DNA from: Humibacillus xanthopallidus | GTDB lineage: Bacteria > Actinomycetota > Actinomycetes > Actinomycetales > Dermatophilaceae | Reading direction: 5' to 3' | DNA: 64,000 bases | NCBI RefSeq assembly: GCF_006716675.1 | Contig: NZ_VFPM01000001.1 | Location: 62,001-126,000 of the forward strand | In this document: positions 1-8,580 of the stretch, piece by piece | How positions within the stretch are numbered: the first letter of the stretch is position 1 | How the letters are laid out: the number at the start of each line of letters is the position of its first letter | Program-made: the position numbers and the translations under genes | Notes under the pieces: generated by a model | What the model was told of the DNA's origin: nothing | Databases searched by the model: none | The model's input: the letters and a program-made list of their open reading frames with translations, nothing else

Positions 1-690
1 CCAGCGCATGCTGCCGCCGTAGGCCATGAAGAGCACGGGTCGCACGACACCGTCGCGCAGCGCCTCCGCGTAGCCGTACGTGTAGTCGCTCGCGCTGACG
101 AGGGCGCCCTCGGCGTCGAGCTCGTAGGTGACGAAGGGGATCGGCGAGGTGTCGGACCGGAAGGGCGTGCCGGTCAGCGACAGGCGCCGCTCGGCGGGCT
201 CGAAGGCCTCCCGTATGCCGTCGCCCCAGCTCTTCGCGTCGCCGCCGTGGTGCACCTCGTCGAGGATGACGAGCGTGCGTCGGCTCGTCGTGAGCTCGCG
301 GTGCAGCGCCGGACGCGAGGCCACCTGGGCGTAGGTCACGGCCACGCCGTGGTAGTCCTCGCTGTGCCTGCCCACGCTGTTGCTGAACTTCGGGTCGAGG
401 CTGATGCCGACCCGGGCGGCCGCGTCGGCCCACTGCGTCTTGAGGTGCTCGGTGGGCGCGACGACGGTGACGCGCTGGACGATGCCGGCGCTCAGCAGCT
501 CGGTCGCGACCCGCAGGGCATAGGTCGTCTTCCCCGCGCCCGGCGTCGCGACGGCGAGGAAGTCGCGCGGCGAGGTGGCGAGGTAGCGGTCGAGGGCCTC
601 CTGCTGCCACGCCCGCAGCTTGCTGGCGGTGCCCCAGGCCGCCCGCTCCGGGAAGGCGGGTGAAAGGTGGAATGCAGCCCCTGAACTCAT
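1..690 (-). CDS. DEAD/DEAH-type superfamily 2 helicase, N-terminal part (runs off window)
   Basis: The minus frame is open from an ATG at 690 to the window edge, giving about 230 residues with no stop. A Walker A motif (ATPGAGKTT) lies near residue 48 and a Walker B/DEAH-like motif (ILDEVHHGG) near residue 145, followed by SLTGTPFR, a typical motif III region of superfamily 2 helicases. The layout resembles the helicases related to type III restriction R subunits and DNA repair helicases, which use ATP to move along nucleic acid. The C-terminal helicase domain lies outside the window, so the subfamily cannot be fixed. The Shine-Dalgarno sequence is weak. Confidence 0.85.
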   Translation of the reverse strand, partial: MSSGAAFHLSPAFPERAAWGTASKLRAWQQEALDRYLATSPRDFLAVATPGAGKTTYALRVATELLSAGIVQRVTVVAPTEHLKTQWADAAARVGISLDPKFSNSVGRHSEDYHGVAVTYAQVASRPALHRELTTSRRTLVILDEVHHGGDAKSWGDGIREAFEPAERRLSLTGTPFRSDTSPIPFVTYELDAEGALVSASDYTYGYAEALRDGVVRPVLFMAYGGSMRW

Positions 691-727
691 AGACCGCCCA
701 CCGTAGCCGGTCCCCCCGGCCGACATG

Positions 728-758
728 CCGAGGCCCCGCCGGGTTGGCGGGGCCTCGG
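728..758 (-). terminator. Hairpin terminator after the metalloprotease gene
   Basis: A perfect 13-bp GC-rich stem (728-740 with 746-758) encloses a 5-nt loop. It lies 60 bases past the stop of the secreted protease and before the helicase start, so it most likely ends the protease transcript. There is no strong U-tract, as is common in high-GC actinobacteria. Confidence 0.6.
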
Positions 759-818
759 GCCGGATGGTATGCGGCTCAGCGGGTTTCGCTCAGCGGCCGC
801 AGTGAGCGGATGGCTGCG

Positions 819-1763
819 TCAGGCGCGGTAGGCCGTCCACTGCGCCTGCATGCGCGAGACCTGCCCGGCGGTGAAGGTGTTCATGCAGCTGTCGTAGGTG
901 TAGTCCATGAAGTTCTTGATCGGGTCGAGGCCCGGGCTCGAGCACGTGTCACGACCGGTCGGGCACTGATAGGCCGGGCTCGCCTCGGCCGGGGTGTCGC
1001 TCACGTAGTCGCCCGAGCCGGTGCAGCCGCCCTGGAAGGTGTGGTAGAGCCCGAGCCAGTGGCCCACCTCGTGCGTCGCCGTGTCGCCCTCGTTGTAGTT
1101 CGTGGCGGTGCCACCCGGCAGCGACTCGTTGAGCAGGACGACGCCGTCCTGGTTGGTGATCTTCGACTTCGGGAAGGTCGCCCAGCCGAGGAGGCCCTGG
1201 CCGATGTTGGCGGCGTAGAGGTTGAGGTCGGCCTTCGTGCCCTGGTAGAGCGAGGACTTCATGTCCCTCTCGGCGCGGCTGCCGGGGGTCACGGTGTACC
1301 ACGACGCATTGTTCGTCACGGTGGTACCGGCGAGCACGAAGCTGAAGCCCGAGCCGGCGTAGGCGGCGTTGAGCACGTCGATCTGCTTGGTGATCTTCGT
1401 CGTGCTGATCGCGCCGGCGCTGCCGCTCGTGATCGTGTGGAAGTAGACCTTGATCGTCGCGCTGACGAGGGCCGCGGAGCCGGCGCCCGGCTTGGCGAGC
1501 TTGCCCGAGGAGTCACGCGTCAGGCCCTTGGCCGCGAGGGCGCGGGTGAGGTCGGCCTCGCTCGCCTTGACCTCTGCGGCGGTGAGGTGGTTCGTGTCCT
1601 TCGCGCCGTGCATCGCCCGCGCGTCGGACGCCCCGACGTCGTGCGGGTCGAGGCAGGCGGCTGGCGCCGCCCCGTCGGCGACGGGAGAGGCGAAGGCGGG
1701 CGCGCCGAGGCTCGCCGCCACGAGGGCGAGCGGCGCCGCGAGGGCGAGGGAGCGAAGCTTCAT
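819..1763 (-). CDS. Secreted zinc metalloprotease, pappalysin/cytophagalysin-like (M43)
   Basis: A 314-residue exported protease. The start chosen is the ATG at 1763, which has AGAGG about 8 bases upstream and begins a clear signal peptide (MKLRS, hydrophobic core, cleavage near AFA-SP). An upstream in-frame start would add 16 non-hydrophobic residues and is unlikely. The zinc site [11 protein letters not shown] is at residues 231-241 and matches HExxHxxGxxH. A Met-turn region with [11 protein letters not shown] follows near residue 290, and the surrounding cysteines fit disulfides. This order is characteristic of M43-type proteases. The substrate is unknown. The gene appears monocistronic and is followed by a hairpin. 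Confidence 0.88.
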   Translation of the reverse strand: MKLRSLALAAPLALVAASLGAPAFASPVADGAAPAACLDPHDVGASDARAMHGAKDTNHLTAAEVKASEADLTRALAAKGLTRDSSGKLAKPGAGSAALVSATIKVYFHTITSGSAGAISTTKITKQIDVLNAAYAGSGFSFVLAGTTVTNNASWYTVTPGSRAERDMKSSLYQGTKADLNLYAANIGQGLLGWATFPKSKITNQDGVVLLNESLPGGTATNYNEGDTATHEVGHWLGLYHTFQGGCTGSGDYVSDTPAEASPAYQCPTGRDTCSSPGLDPIKNFMDYTYDSCMNTFTAGQVSRMQAQWTAYRA

Positions 1764-1891
1764 GGGTGAACCTCTTTCGTCCGTCCCGTGCCGGTCTGGC
1801 ACGTTCTGCACGGACTCTAAGAGGCGCGGGCCGTCGTTTCGCGCGAGCGCGGGTAAAGACTGCGTAAGAAATGCGGCCCGACCGGGCCGGC

Positions 1892-2227
1892 TCAGGACCC
1901 GCCCGAGCCGCCGTGGTCGCCGTCGCCGCCGTCCTGCGGGTCACGCAGGCCGTCGTAGATCTCCTTGCAGATCGGGCAGACGGGGAACTTCTGCGGGTCG
2001 CGTCCCGGCACCCAGATCTTGCCGCACAGGGCGACAACGGGCTCCCCCGACAGCGCGCTCTCGAGGATCTTCTCCTTGCGCACGTAGTGCGAGAAGCGCT
2101 CGTGGTCGCCGGGCTCCTGGAGCTCCTCGCGGACCTCCTCGCGCTCGATCGTCGCCGTGCTCGTGCCGCGCAACGGCTGGGGCTCGAACGGGTCGGACTC
2201 GAACGGGTCGGGGGGCATCGTGCTCAT
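1892..2227 (-). CDS. DUF3039 family protein
   Basis: This 111-residue protein has a charged N-terminus, then the conserved block around [13 protein letters not shown] and [14 protein letters not shown], and a CPIC pair ([11 protein letters not shown]) with an earlier Cys that could bind zinc. It ends in a Gly/Asp-rich tail. This is the pattern of DUF3039, a small family I know only from actinobacteria and of unknown function. It is on the same strand as murI and sits 43 bases after it, so they may be co-transcribed. Confidence 0.85.
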   Translation of the reverse strand: MSTMPPDPFESDPFEPQPLRGTSTATIEREEVREELQEPGDHERFSHYVRKEKILESALSGEPVVALCGKIWVPGRDPQKFPVCPICKEIYDGLRDPQDGGDGDHGGSGGS

Positions 2228-2270
2228 CCGGCGATTCTAGCCGCGGCCCGACCAGCCGGAACGAACGCCG

Positions 2271-3140
2271 CTAGCGAGGCGCCAGCGGCAGCCGGGCCGG
2301 CAGGGTCCGGGGGCTCGACCCGGCGGCGCCGGCGTCGAGGAGACGGGCGCCTGCCGCGTAGGCGCGCCACGCCTGAGGCGCACCGCCGGGCCGGCCGCTC
2401 TGCAGGACCTCCTCGATGCCCGTCGGGGGTGCGGTGGGATCGGGCTCGAGGCCGATCCTGCGCAGGGTCTGGCGGGCGACCGCCACCGGCGAGTCGAAGA
2501 CGGTGACGTCGCCGAGGGCCGCGACGATGCGCTCGGCGACGAGTCCGTAGTGGGTGCAGCCGAGCACGAGAGCCCGCACTCCCGCGGGAGTCTGCGAGAC
2601 GGCATACGCGATGCACGCGTCGACCGCGTCGACATCAGCTGACTCGATGGCCTCCGCAAGCCCCAGCGCGGCGACGGGGTGGGTCTCGATGTCGGCGGCG
2701 AAGGCGTCGACGAGCCCACGGAGGTAGTCGCTCGACGTCGTCGCGGCCGTCGACCACACGGCGACGGGGCCTCCGGTGGCGGCGGCGGGACGGATCGCCG
2801 GCACGGTGCCGATGACCGGGATGCCGGGCTCGAGCTCGGCGCGCAGCGCGTCGAGGCCGTGGATCGAGGCGGTGTTGCAGGCGACGACGACGGCGTCGGG
2901 CTCGTGGGGCAGCGTCGCGCGCACCGACTCGAGGATGAGGCGCTCGACGTCGTCCGGCGTGCGCGGGCCGTAGGGCATGTTGTCGGGGTCGAGCGACAGC
3001 ACGAGACCGAGGTCGGGGCGCAACGCGTGCAGGGCGTCGGCGTAGCCGAGGAGCCCGAGACCGCTGTCCACCAAGGCAACTCGCCTCGTGGTGGCAGCGG
3101 ACCGGGCTCGGCCCTGCGGGTCGGTGTCGGTCACCGGCAT
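2271..3140 (-). CDS. murI: Glutamate racemase
   Basis: MurI interconverts L- and D-glutamate in the cytoplasm and supplies D-Glu for peptidoglycan. The 289-residue product carries the family signatures: DSGLGLL near the N-terminus, VACNTAS with the first catalytic Cys, and LGCTHYG with the second catalytic Cys. The ATG at 3140 is chosen because it overlaps the TGA of the upstream YqgE gene by one base (TGATG), which suggests translational coupling. A longer reading frame upstream is antisense-like extension with no family similarity. The C-terminal tail of about 35 residues is Ala/Arg/Pro-rich and looks unstructured. Confidence 0.9.
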   Translation of the reverse strand: MPVTDTDPQGRARSAATTRRVALVDSGLGLLGYADALHALRPDLGLVLSLDPDNMPYGPRTPDDVERLILESVRATLPHEPDAVVVACNTASIHGLDALRAELEPGIPVIGTVPAIRPAAATGGPVAVWSTAATTSSDYLRGLVDAFAADIETHPVAALGLAEAIESADVDAVDACIAYAVSQTPAGVRALVLGCTHYGLVAERIVAALGDVTVFDSPVAVARQTLRRIGLEPDPTAPPTGIEEVLQSGRPGGAPQAWRAYAAGARLLDAGAAGSSPRTLPARLPLAPR

Positions 3141-3700
3141 CAGTTCATCGTCGGGTCGTCGGGGAAGTTCGCGACATAGGCCAGGCTGTCTCGCTGGCGG
3201 CGCAGGACGGTGCGCCACAGGCCGTCGGGGTCGGCCGTGAAGGGGTCTCGGCCCTCGGCGTCGACGACGTACCAGTCGCCGCGGAGGATCTCTCCCTCGA
3301 GCTGACCCGCCTCCCAGCCGGAGTAGCCCGCGAAGATCCGCATGCCCGCGAGCTCGGCCGCGACGACCGGCGTCGGCACGTCGAGGTCGACGAGACCGAG
3401 CGAGCCGAAGAGGCGTCGGACCCCCAGCGGCTCCGGCACGTCGCCGGGCACCGTCACGAGGCCGAGCGCCGACGACGTCGAGACGGGGCCGCCCTGGAAG
3501 AGGACGTGCGGCGCGGTGACCACGCGCTGCCAGCCCGGGAGCACCGAGTCGACCTCAGCGGTCAGCGGCTTGTTGAGCACGACGCCCTGGGCCCCGGCCT
3601 CGTCGTGATGGAGCATGAGGATCACGGACCGGTGGAACACCTCACCCTCGACCGAGGGTGTCGCCACGAGAAGGCGGCCGGTGTGGAAGGTGGAGCTCAC
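3140..3700 (-). CDS. YqgE/AlgH family protein
   Basis: A cytoplasmic protein of the YqgE/AlgH (DUF179) family, function not settled. Conserved parts are GRLLVATPSVEGEVFHRSV at the N-terminus, GVVLNKPL, LFQGGPV and the GYSGWEAGQLEGE block. The GTG at 3700 puts the start where family members begin and has GGAAGG eight bases upstream. A GTG at 3748 would add 16 residues (202 in total) and cannot be excluded. The stop overlaps the murI start. The ribosome-binding region lies in an inverted repeat, annotated separately. Confidence 0.82.
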   Translation of the reverse strand: MSSTFHTGRLLVATPSVEGEVFHRSVILMLHHDEAGAQGVVLNKPLTAEVDSVLPGWQRVVTAPHVLFQGGPVSTSSALGLVTVPGDVPEPLGVRRLFGSLGLVDLDVPTPVVAAELAGMRIFAGYSGWEAGQLEGEILRGDWYVVDAEGRDPFTADPDGLWRTVLRRQRDSLAYVANFPDDPTMN

Positions 3701-3718
3701 CCTCCAAGCCTTCCACAC
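3681..3718 (-). promoter_or_regulatory. Inverted repeat over the YqgE start region
   Basis: GTGTGGAAGG (3681-3690) is the exact reverse complement of 3709-3718. Inside it, TGGAG (3691-3695) pairs with CTCCA (3702-3706). In the mRNA the chosen GTG start would lie in the loop and the GGAAGG Shine-Dalgarno in the stem, so the fold could limit translation of the YqgE-murI pair. This is inference from sequence only. Confidence 0.4.
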
Positions 3719-3779
3719 CGCTCGCGCGTCTCGGTCGGGTCGGTGCACTCCGTGACCCGTCCGTGCCGTCCCGACACGC

Positions 3780-3827
3780 GACGGATCGCTCTCTCGGTCA
3801 CCGGGGCGATCGAGAGAGCGATCCGTC
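3780..3827. terminator. Long perfect hairpin, terminator of the RNA helicase gene
   Basis: A perfect 17-bp stem (3780-3796 with 3811-3827) has a 14-nt loop. It lies 16 bases past the RNA helicase stop. Its core (AGAGCGATCCGTCG) closely resembles the hairpin at 8581-8633, which suggests a repeated terminator family in this genome. Confidence 0.65.
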
Positions 3828-3842
3828 GGGTCGGGCTGTCGA

Positions 3843-6284
3843 TCAGTACCGGGCGCCGCGGCGCTCGGGGCGGTCGTCGGAACCCCAGCGGGTCACGAGG
3901 CCGTCGCCGCGGTCGCCGCGACGACCACGACGGTCGTCGCCGCCACGGCGCTGGTCGTCACGGCCACCGGAGTGGTGCGGGCGGTGACCGCCACGCGCGC
4001 CGGAGCCCTGGCGCGGACCACGTGAGCCGGCCGGCCCCCGACGGTGCGCCTGGGGACCCGCGATGAGTCGCTGGAAGTCGCTCTCGTCGATCGGCACACC
4101 CGAGGGCGTCATCGCGCCGGTCGCCGCGATGACCGCGTCACCGGGCGAGGCCTTGACGGGAGCGATGTCGAGACCGGCGTCCTTCAGCTGGCGCTCCATC
4201 GTCTTGCGCTGGTGCGGCAGCGCGAGCGTGACGACGGTGCCCCTGTCACCGGCGCGGGCGGTACGGCCCGAGCGGTGGAGGTAGTCCTTGTGGTCGGCCG
4301 GCGGGTCGACCTGCAGGACGACGGACACGTCGTCGACGTGGATGCCGCGCGCCGCGACGTCGGTGGCGACGAGCACCGGGAGGGTGCCGTCACGGAAGGC
4401 GCCGAGGACGCGGTTGCGCTGGCCCTGGTTGAGGCCACCGTGCAGCGCCGCAGCCATGACGCCCTGCTCGCGCAGCTGGAGCGCGATGCGGTCGGCGCCG
4501 AGCTTGGTCCGGCAGAACACCACGGTGCGGCCCTCGCGGTTGGCGACCTCCGCCGTGATGACCTTCTTGTGCTGCGGGTCGATGAGGAGCACGTGGTGCT
4601 CCATCGTGTCGACAGAGGCCGTCGCGTCGTTGGTCGAGTGGGTCACCGGGTCGGTGAGGTACTTCGCGACGAGGTCGTCGATGCCACGGTCGAGCGTCGC
4701 CGAGAAGAGCAGGCGCTGGCCGTCGGCCGGGATCTTGTCGAGGCTCGTCGTGATCTCGGCCATGAAGCCCATCTCGGCCATGTGGTCGGCCTCGTCGAGC
4801 ACGGTGATGGCGATGTCGTCCATCTCGACCGCACCCCGCTCGAGCAGGTCGTTGAGGCGGCCCGGCGTCGCGATGAGGATGTCGACGCCCTTGTTGAGGG
4901 CGTTGATCTGCGTCGTGTAGCTGAGGCCGCCGGCCACGAGCTTGTGACGCAGCCCGACGACGTGCACGAGCGGCTCCAGTGCGTCGGAGATCTGCATCGC
5001 GAGCTCACGGGTCGGCGTGAGGATCAGGGCGTGCGGCTTGCGGGGGCGGCGCGGCAGCTCCGCCTCGAGCAGGCGGGCGATGAGCGGCAGGCCGAAGGCG
5101 AGCGTCTTGCCCGAGCCGGTCTGGCCGCGGCCGAGCACGTCGCGACCCGCGAGCGCGTCGGGGATCGTCGCGGTCTGGATCGGGAAGGGCGTCGCGATGC
5201 CCTCGCGGGCGAGGCGCTCGACGACGCGCTCGGGCAGTCCGAGGGCGGCGAAGCCGTTGTCGGCGGCCACGTCGACCGGGCCTTCGCTCACGTCGGCGCG
5301 GGTTGACTTGGTCCAGGTGTCGGCGTCCATGCGCTCGGCCTCGGCATCGTCGAAGGTCGCGGGCGCACGGTCGGCGTCGCGGTCGAAACGGGGGCGGTCG
5401 AACGAGCGGCGCTCGTCGCGACGCTGGTAGCCACCGGTCCCACGGTCATTGCGGTCGCTGCGCGCACCGCGGTCGTATGCCGGCCGGTCGTCACGACGCT
5501 GATAGCCGCCGGTGCCCCGGTCGTCACGGTTGAACGACGGACGGTCGTCGCGACGCTGGTAGCCACCCGTGGCGCGGTCGTCCCGGTTGTAGGACGGACG
5601 GTCATCGCGACGCTGGTAGCCACCGGTCCCGCGGTCGTCACGGTTGAACGACGGACGGTCGTCACGACGCTGGTAGCCGCCGGTCCCACGGTCGTTGCGG
5701 TCGCTGCGCGCACCGCGGTCGTATGCCGGCCGGTCGTCACGACGCTGGTAGCCGCCGGTGCCCCGGTCGTCACGGTTGTAGGACGGACGGTCATCGCGAC
5801 GCTGGTAGCCACCAGTCGCGCGGTCGTCACGGTTGAACGACGGACGGTCGTCGCGACGCTGGTAGCCACCGGTCCCGCGGTCGTCACGGTTGAACGACGG
5901 ACGGTCGTCACGACGCTGGTAGCCACCGGTCCCGCGGTCGTCACGGCTGTACGACGGACGGTCGTCACGACGCTGGTAGCCGCCGGTGCCGCGGTCGTCA
6001 CGGCTGTACGACGGACGGTCGTCACGACGCTGGTAGCCACCAGTGCCGCGGTCGTCACGGTTCGAGGGGCGCCGGTCGGACGAGCGGTGCTCGTCGCGGG
6101 GCGCGCGCCACTCGCGGCCACCGACGTGGCTCGTGCCGGTCGAGGCCGGACGTGACGGAGAGCCGGCGTACGACGACGGGCCCTGGCCGCGGTGCGGCTT
6201 CTTGGCGGAGGCCTTGGCGGCCTTCTTCTCGGTGGACCAGCGGGCCTTCTTGGGCGCGCCGGCGGATGACTTGCTGTTGGACAT
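3843..6284 (-). CDS. DEAD-box RNA helicase with N-terminal RGG/GYQRRD repeats
   Basis: An 813-residue ATP-dependent RNA helicase. Residues 1-75 are basic. Residues 76-296 hold eleven copies of a 19- or 25-residue repeat containing [GA]TGGYQRRDDRP. The helicase core follows from about residue 345: Q motif (PFPIQ), motif I (GQTGSGKT), PTRELA, ATPGRL, DEAD, SAT, and in the second RecA domain VATDVAARGIHV and HRSGRTARAG. The tail is Gly/Arg-rich, so RNA-binding disordered arms flank the core on both sides. Role inferred: RNA remodelling or ribosome assembly, possibly in the cold. The gene has a 287-base upstream gap with no ORF, perhaps a regulatory leader. Confidence 0.93.
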   Translation of the reverse strand: MSNSKSSAGAPKKARWSTEKKAAKASAKKPHRGQGPSSYAGSPSRPASTGTSHVGGREWRAPRDEHRSSDRRPSNRDDRGTGGYQRRDDRPSYSRDDRGTGGYQRRDDRPSYSRDDRGTGGYQRRDDRPSFNRDDRGTGGYQRRDDRPSFNRDDRATGGYQRRDDRPSYNRDDRGTGGYQRRDDRPAYDRGARSDRNDRGTGGYQRRDDRPSFNRDDRGTGGYQRRDDRPSYNRDDRATGGYQRRDDRPSFNRDDRGTGGYQRRDDRPAYDRGARSDRNDRGTGGYQRRDERRSFDRPRFDRDADRAPATFDDAEAERMDADTWTKSTRADVSEGPVDVAADNGFAALGLPERVVERLAREGIATPFPIQTATIPDALAGRDVLGRGQTGSGKTLAFGLPLIARLLEAELPRRPRKPHALILTPTRELAMQISDALEPLVHVVGLRHKLVAGGLSYTTQINALNKGVDILIATPGRLNDLLERGAVEMDDIAITVLDEADHMAEMGFMAEITTSLDKIPADGQRLLFSATLDRGIDDLVAKYLTDPVTHSTNDATASVDTMEHHVLLIDPQHKKVITAEVANREGRTVVFCRTKLGADRIALQLREQGVMAAALHGGLNQGQRNRVLGAFRDGTLPVLVATDVAARGIHVDDVSVVLQVDPPADHKDYLHRSGRTARAGDRGTVVTLALPHQRKTMERQLKDAGLDIAPVKASPGDAVIAATGAMTPSGVPIDESDFQRLIAGPQAHRRGPAGSRGPRQGSGARGGHRPHHSGGRDDQRRGGDDRRGRRGDRGDGLVTRWGSDDRPERRGARY
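5397..6059. repeat. Coding tandem repeats, 57-bp and 75-bp units (11 copies)
   Basis: Eleven in-frame repeats encode [GA]TGGYQRRDDRP plus SYS/SFN linkers of 19 residues. Two units (sixth and tenth) carry the longer linker AYDRGARSDRN and are 25 residues. The two long units recur with identical neighbours, which suggests duplication of blocks as well as of single units. Confidence 0.9.
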
Positions 6285-6571
6285 GCGTATTCAACTCTCT
6301 TGACTCGAGCAGACTTCGCCTCGAGCCGTGAGTGACAACCACGACCATGCAGACGAGCCTCAGGCGCATCGTGTGCGCCCCATGTGTACCGGTTCCCGGC
6401 ATCTGTGCCGTCCGGTGATCGGATCCGCTCCGTGTCGGTGACGGGTCGCGCCCGGTGGCGCGAACTTTCCCGTGGGGTGTCACCTCGTCGGAATGAGCCT
6501 GCACGTCGGGCATCCCCGCGGCAGCTCTTCCCTCGTGATCCGAGGAGACCTCGGAGTCGGACCCCGAAAGT

Positions 6572-6949
6572 CTACCAGCGACGCGGCCGGGCCCTGACCA
6601 CGAGCGCCGCGGCGCCGAGCGCGACCCCCACGAGATCGAGCGCCGCGTCCCACACGTCACCGGTCCGGCCGGGAAGCACATAGTGCTGCACGAGCTCGCT
6701 CAGGGGGGCGTGGACGGCGAAGATGACGACGGCGGCGCGCACCGAGCCCAGAGCCCGCCCGACGGCATACGTCGGCACGGCGAAGACGAGCAGGTGGACG
6801 ACCTTGTCGGTCCAGCTCACCGGCCCCTCGACGGTGACGTCGGGCCCGTAGAGCGCGAGCAGCTGTGCGACCACGGCGACCACGGCGAAGGCGACCGCGC
6901 CGCGGCTCACGCGCCGCGCCCCTGTCGCGCTTTCGGTGGGGGTCGTCAT
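6572..6949 (-). CDS. VanZ-like family membrane protein
   Basis: A 125-residue protein with three or four hydrophobic segments. The VanZ-like pattern is WTDKVVHLLVF at the end of the first segment, AVHAPLSELVQHYVLPGRTGD in the middle and WDAALDLVGV at the end. VanZ relatives are small integral membrane proteins of mostly unknown function; some confer low-level teicoplanin resistance. The start at 6949 (MTTPTE) is preferred because the 33 residues above it are not hydrophobic or conserved. It is divergent from the SIMPL gene. Confidence 0.75.
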   Translation of the reverse strand: MTTPTESATGARRVSRGAVAFAVVAVVAQLLALYGPDVTVEGPVSWTDKVVHLLVFAVPTYAVGRALGSVRAAVVIFAVHAPLSELVQHYVLPGRTGDVWDAALDLVGVALGAAALVVRARPRRW

Positions 6950-7016
6950 GGCACCGCAGTCTAGGTAGGTTTCGAGAACGTCCCCGCTGCCGGGGCCGCG
7001 AGCCAGGAGGATCTGC

Positions 7017-7643
7017 ATGGGCAAGCGCACCGTCACCGTGACCGGCACCGGTCACGCCGCCGTCACCCCGGACGTCGTCCGGCTCGACCTGCGGGTGGGC
7101 CACGACGCACCCGACGTGGCCGCGGCGCTGGCGGGCGCATCCGCGGGCATCACCGCCGTCGGCACCGTCGTGCGGGAGCAGGGCGTCGCTGACGCCGACA
7201 TCCGCACGCGCGACGCGGGCGTCAACCAACGGTGGGACAACACCGGTGTCGCCGTGGGCTTCACGGCGCAGCAGAGCCTCGCCGTGACGGTGCGTGAGCT
7301 CGCCGCCGTCGGGCGCATCCTCGAGTCCGCAGCGGCCGCCGTCGGCAACGCCCTGCTCGTCGACCAGGTGCGCCTCGACGTCGCCGACCGCTCAGCCGGG
7401 CTCCGTGAGGCGCGCGACGGCGCCTTTGCGGACGCCAAGGCCAAGGCGGAGCAGTATGCCGCCCTCTCCGACGCGCGGCTCGGCGTCGTGCTCGGGGTGG
7501 CCGAGGGCGGCGCCGCACCGGTGGGTGGCGGGTTCAAGCTCGCGGCCATGGCCCGCGACATGGCGGGGGGCATGCCGGTCGAGGGCGGCGACCTCGAGAT
7601 CACGACGAGCGTCACGGTGACCTGGGAACTGGGGCGCCCCTGA
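7017..7643 (+). CDS. SIMPL domain protein (DUF541)
   Basis: A 208-residue protein beginning KRTVTVTGTGHAAVTPDVVRLDLRV, the typical SIMPL/DUF541 opening, and containing VGFTAQQSLAVTV and a C-terminal ITTSVTVTWEL strand. No signal peptide is visible, so it is probably cytosolic, unlike many exported relatives. AGGAGG lies 9 bases before the ATG. Function in bacteria is not settled; homologs are linked to oxidative stress. Confidence 0.85.
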   Translation: MGKRTVTVTGTGHAAVTPDVVRLDLRVGHDAPDVAAALAGASAGITAVGTVVREQGVADADIRTRDAGVNQRWDNTGVAVGFTAQQSLAVTVRELAAVGRILESAAAAVGNALLVDQVRLDVADRSAGLREARDGAFADAKAKAEQYAALSDARLGVVLGVAEGGAAPVGGGFKLAAMARDMAGGMPVEGGDLEITTSVTVTWELGRP

Positions 7644-7704
7644 GCACCTTGCCAGGGCACGACTCGCGAGGAATACCCCCCGTGGGCCGATCGTTGGGAG
7701 AAGC

Positions 7705-8091
7705 ATGGCTACCACTGACCTGACCGCGCAGTCCTTCGAGAAGACCGTTCTCGACAACGACATCGTGCTCGTCGACTTCTGGGCCTCCTGGTGCGGCCCG
7801 TGTCGCCAGTTCGCACCCGTCTACGACTCCGCCTCGCAGAGCAGCGACAACGAGGGCATCGTCTTCGGCAAGGTCGACACGGAGGCCGAGCAGTCGCTGG
7901 CGCAGGCCGCCAACATCACCTCGATCCCGACCTTGATGGCCTTCAAGGAGGGCGTGCTCGTCTTCGCCCAGCCCGGCGCGCTCCCCCAGTCGGCGCTGCA
8001 GGACGTCATCGAGCAGGTCAAGGCGCTCGACATGGCTCCGATCAAGGAGCAGATGGCCGCTGAGGCGGCGTCGGGTCAGGCCCAGGCCTGA
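7705..8091 (+). CDS. trxA: Thioredoxin
   Basis: A 128-residue cytoplasmic disulfide reductase. It has the thioredoxin fold signature VDFWASWCGPC, with redox cysteines at residues 30 and 33, and the cis-proline segment TSIPTLMAFKEG. The C-terminal 20 residues extend beyond a standard thioredoxin of about 105 residues and are Ala/Gln-rich. GGGAGAAGC precedes the ATG. The next gene starts four bases after the stop, so the two are probably co-transcribed. Its electrons would come from thioredoxin reductase, not encoded here. Confidence 0.93.
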   Translation: MATTDLTAQSFEKTVLDNDIVLVDFWASWCGPCRQFAPVYDSASQSSDNEGIVFGKVDTEAEQSLAQAANITSIPTLMAFKEGVLVFAQPGALPQSALQDVIEQVKALDMAPIKEQMAAEAASGQAQA

Positions 8092-8095
8092 CGAC

Positions 8096-8548
8096 GTGCG
8101 CCTCGTCCTCAACGTCATCTGGGTGCTCTTCGGGGGCATCTGGCTCTGGCTGCTCTACCTGCTCGCCGGCGTCATCGCCTGCGTGACGATCATCGGCATC
8201 CCCTTCGGCCTCGCGGCCTTCCGCATCGGGTGGTACGCCCTGTGGCCCTTCGGTCGCACGGTCGTCGACCACCCGGCGGCCGGGGTCGGCTCGACGATCG
8301 GCAACATCGTCTGGGTCATCGTCTTCGGGTGGTGGCTGGCCCTGGGGCACATCACGACCGCTGTCGCCCAGGCGCTCACGATCGTCGGCATCCCGCTCGC
8401 GCTCGGCAACCTCAAGCTCGTGCCCGTGTCGCTCTTCCCGCTCGGCAAGCGGATCGTGCCGGTCGACGGCAACGGCTACTCCGCCTACGGCCCCGACGTC
8501 ATCGGACCCGGCCGCACGACATCGTCGGAGGACCTCCACCTGCGCTGA
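8096..8548 (+). CDS. YccF domain membrane protein
   Basis: A 150-residue integral membrane protein with a GTG start. It carries two YccF-like halves: IIGIPFGLAAFRIGWYALWPFGR and, later, IVGIPLALGNLKLVPVSLFPLG, each after hydrophobic segments (about four membrane spans). YccF proteins are inner-membrane proteins of unknown function. It starts four bases after trxA and ends 32 bases before a long hairpin. Confidence 0.85.
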   Translation: MRLVLNVIWVLFGGIWLWLLYLLAGVIACVTIIGIPFGLAAFRIGWYALWPFGRTVVDHPAAGVGSTIGNIVWVIVFGWWLALGHITTAVAQALTIVGIPLALGNLKLVPVSLFPLGKRIVPVDGNGYSAYGPDVIGPGRTTSSEDLHLR

Positions 8549-8580
8549 GCGCGCTCGTCCGGAGGAGCGCACCTCCCCCC

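Noticed and set aside
744..1769. A 341-codon plus-strand frame opposite the metalloprotease
   Set aside because: It is an antisense shadow of the protease: Arg/Val-rich, no family, no ribosome-binding site.
4044..5306. A 420-codon plus-strand frame opposite the RNA helicase
   Set aside because: Antisense shadow, typical of long GC-rich genes; composition is His/Asp/Arg-rich and unlike any protein family.
5397..6059. CRISPR array because of evenly spaced repeats
   Set aside because: The unit is 57 or 75 bp, fully coding in the helicase frame, with no variable spacers and no cas genes.
5288..6121. A 277-codon repetitive frame with TTAAPAATSVVTTVRR repeats
   Set aside because: Out-of-frame reading of the helicase coding repeat, not a separate gene.
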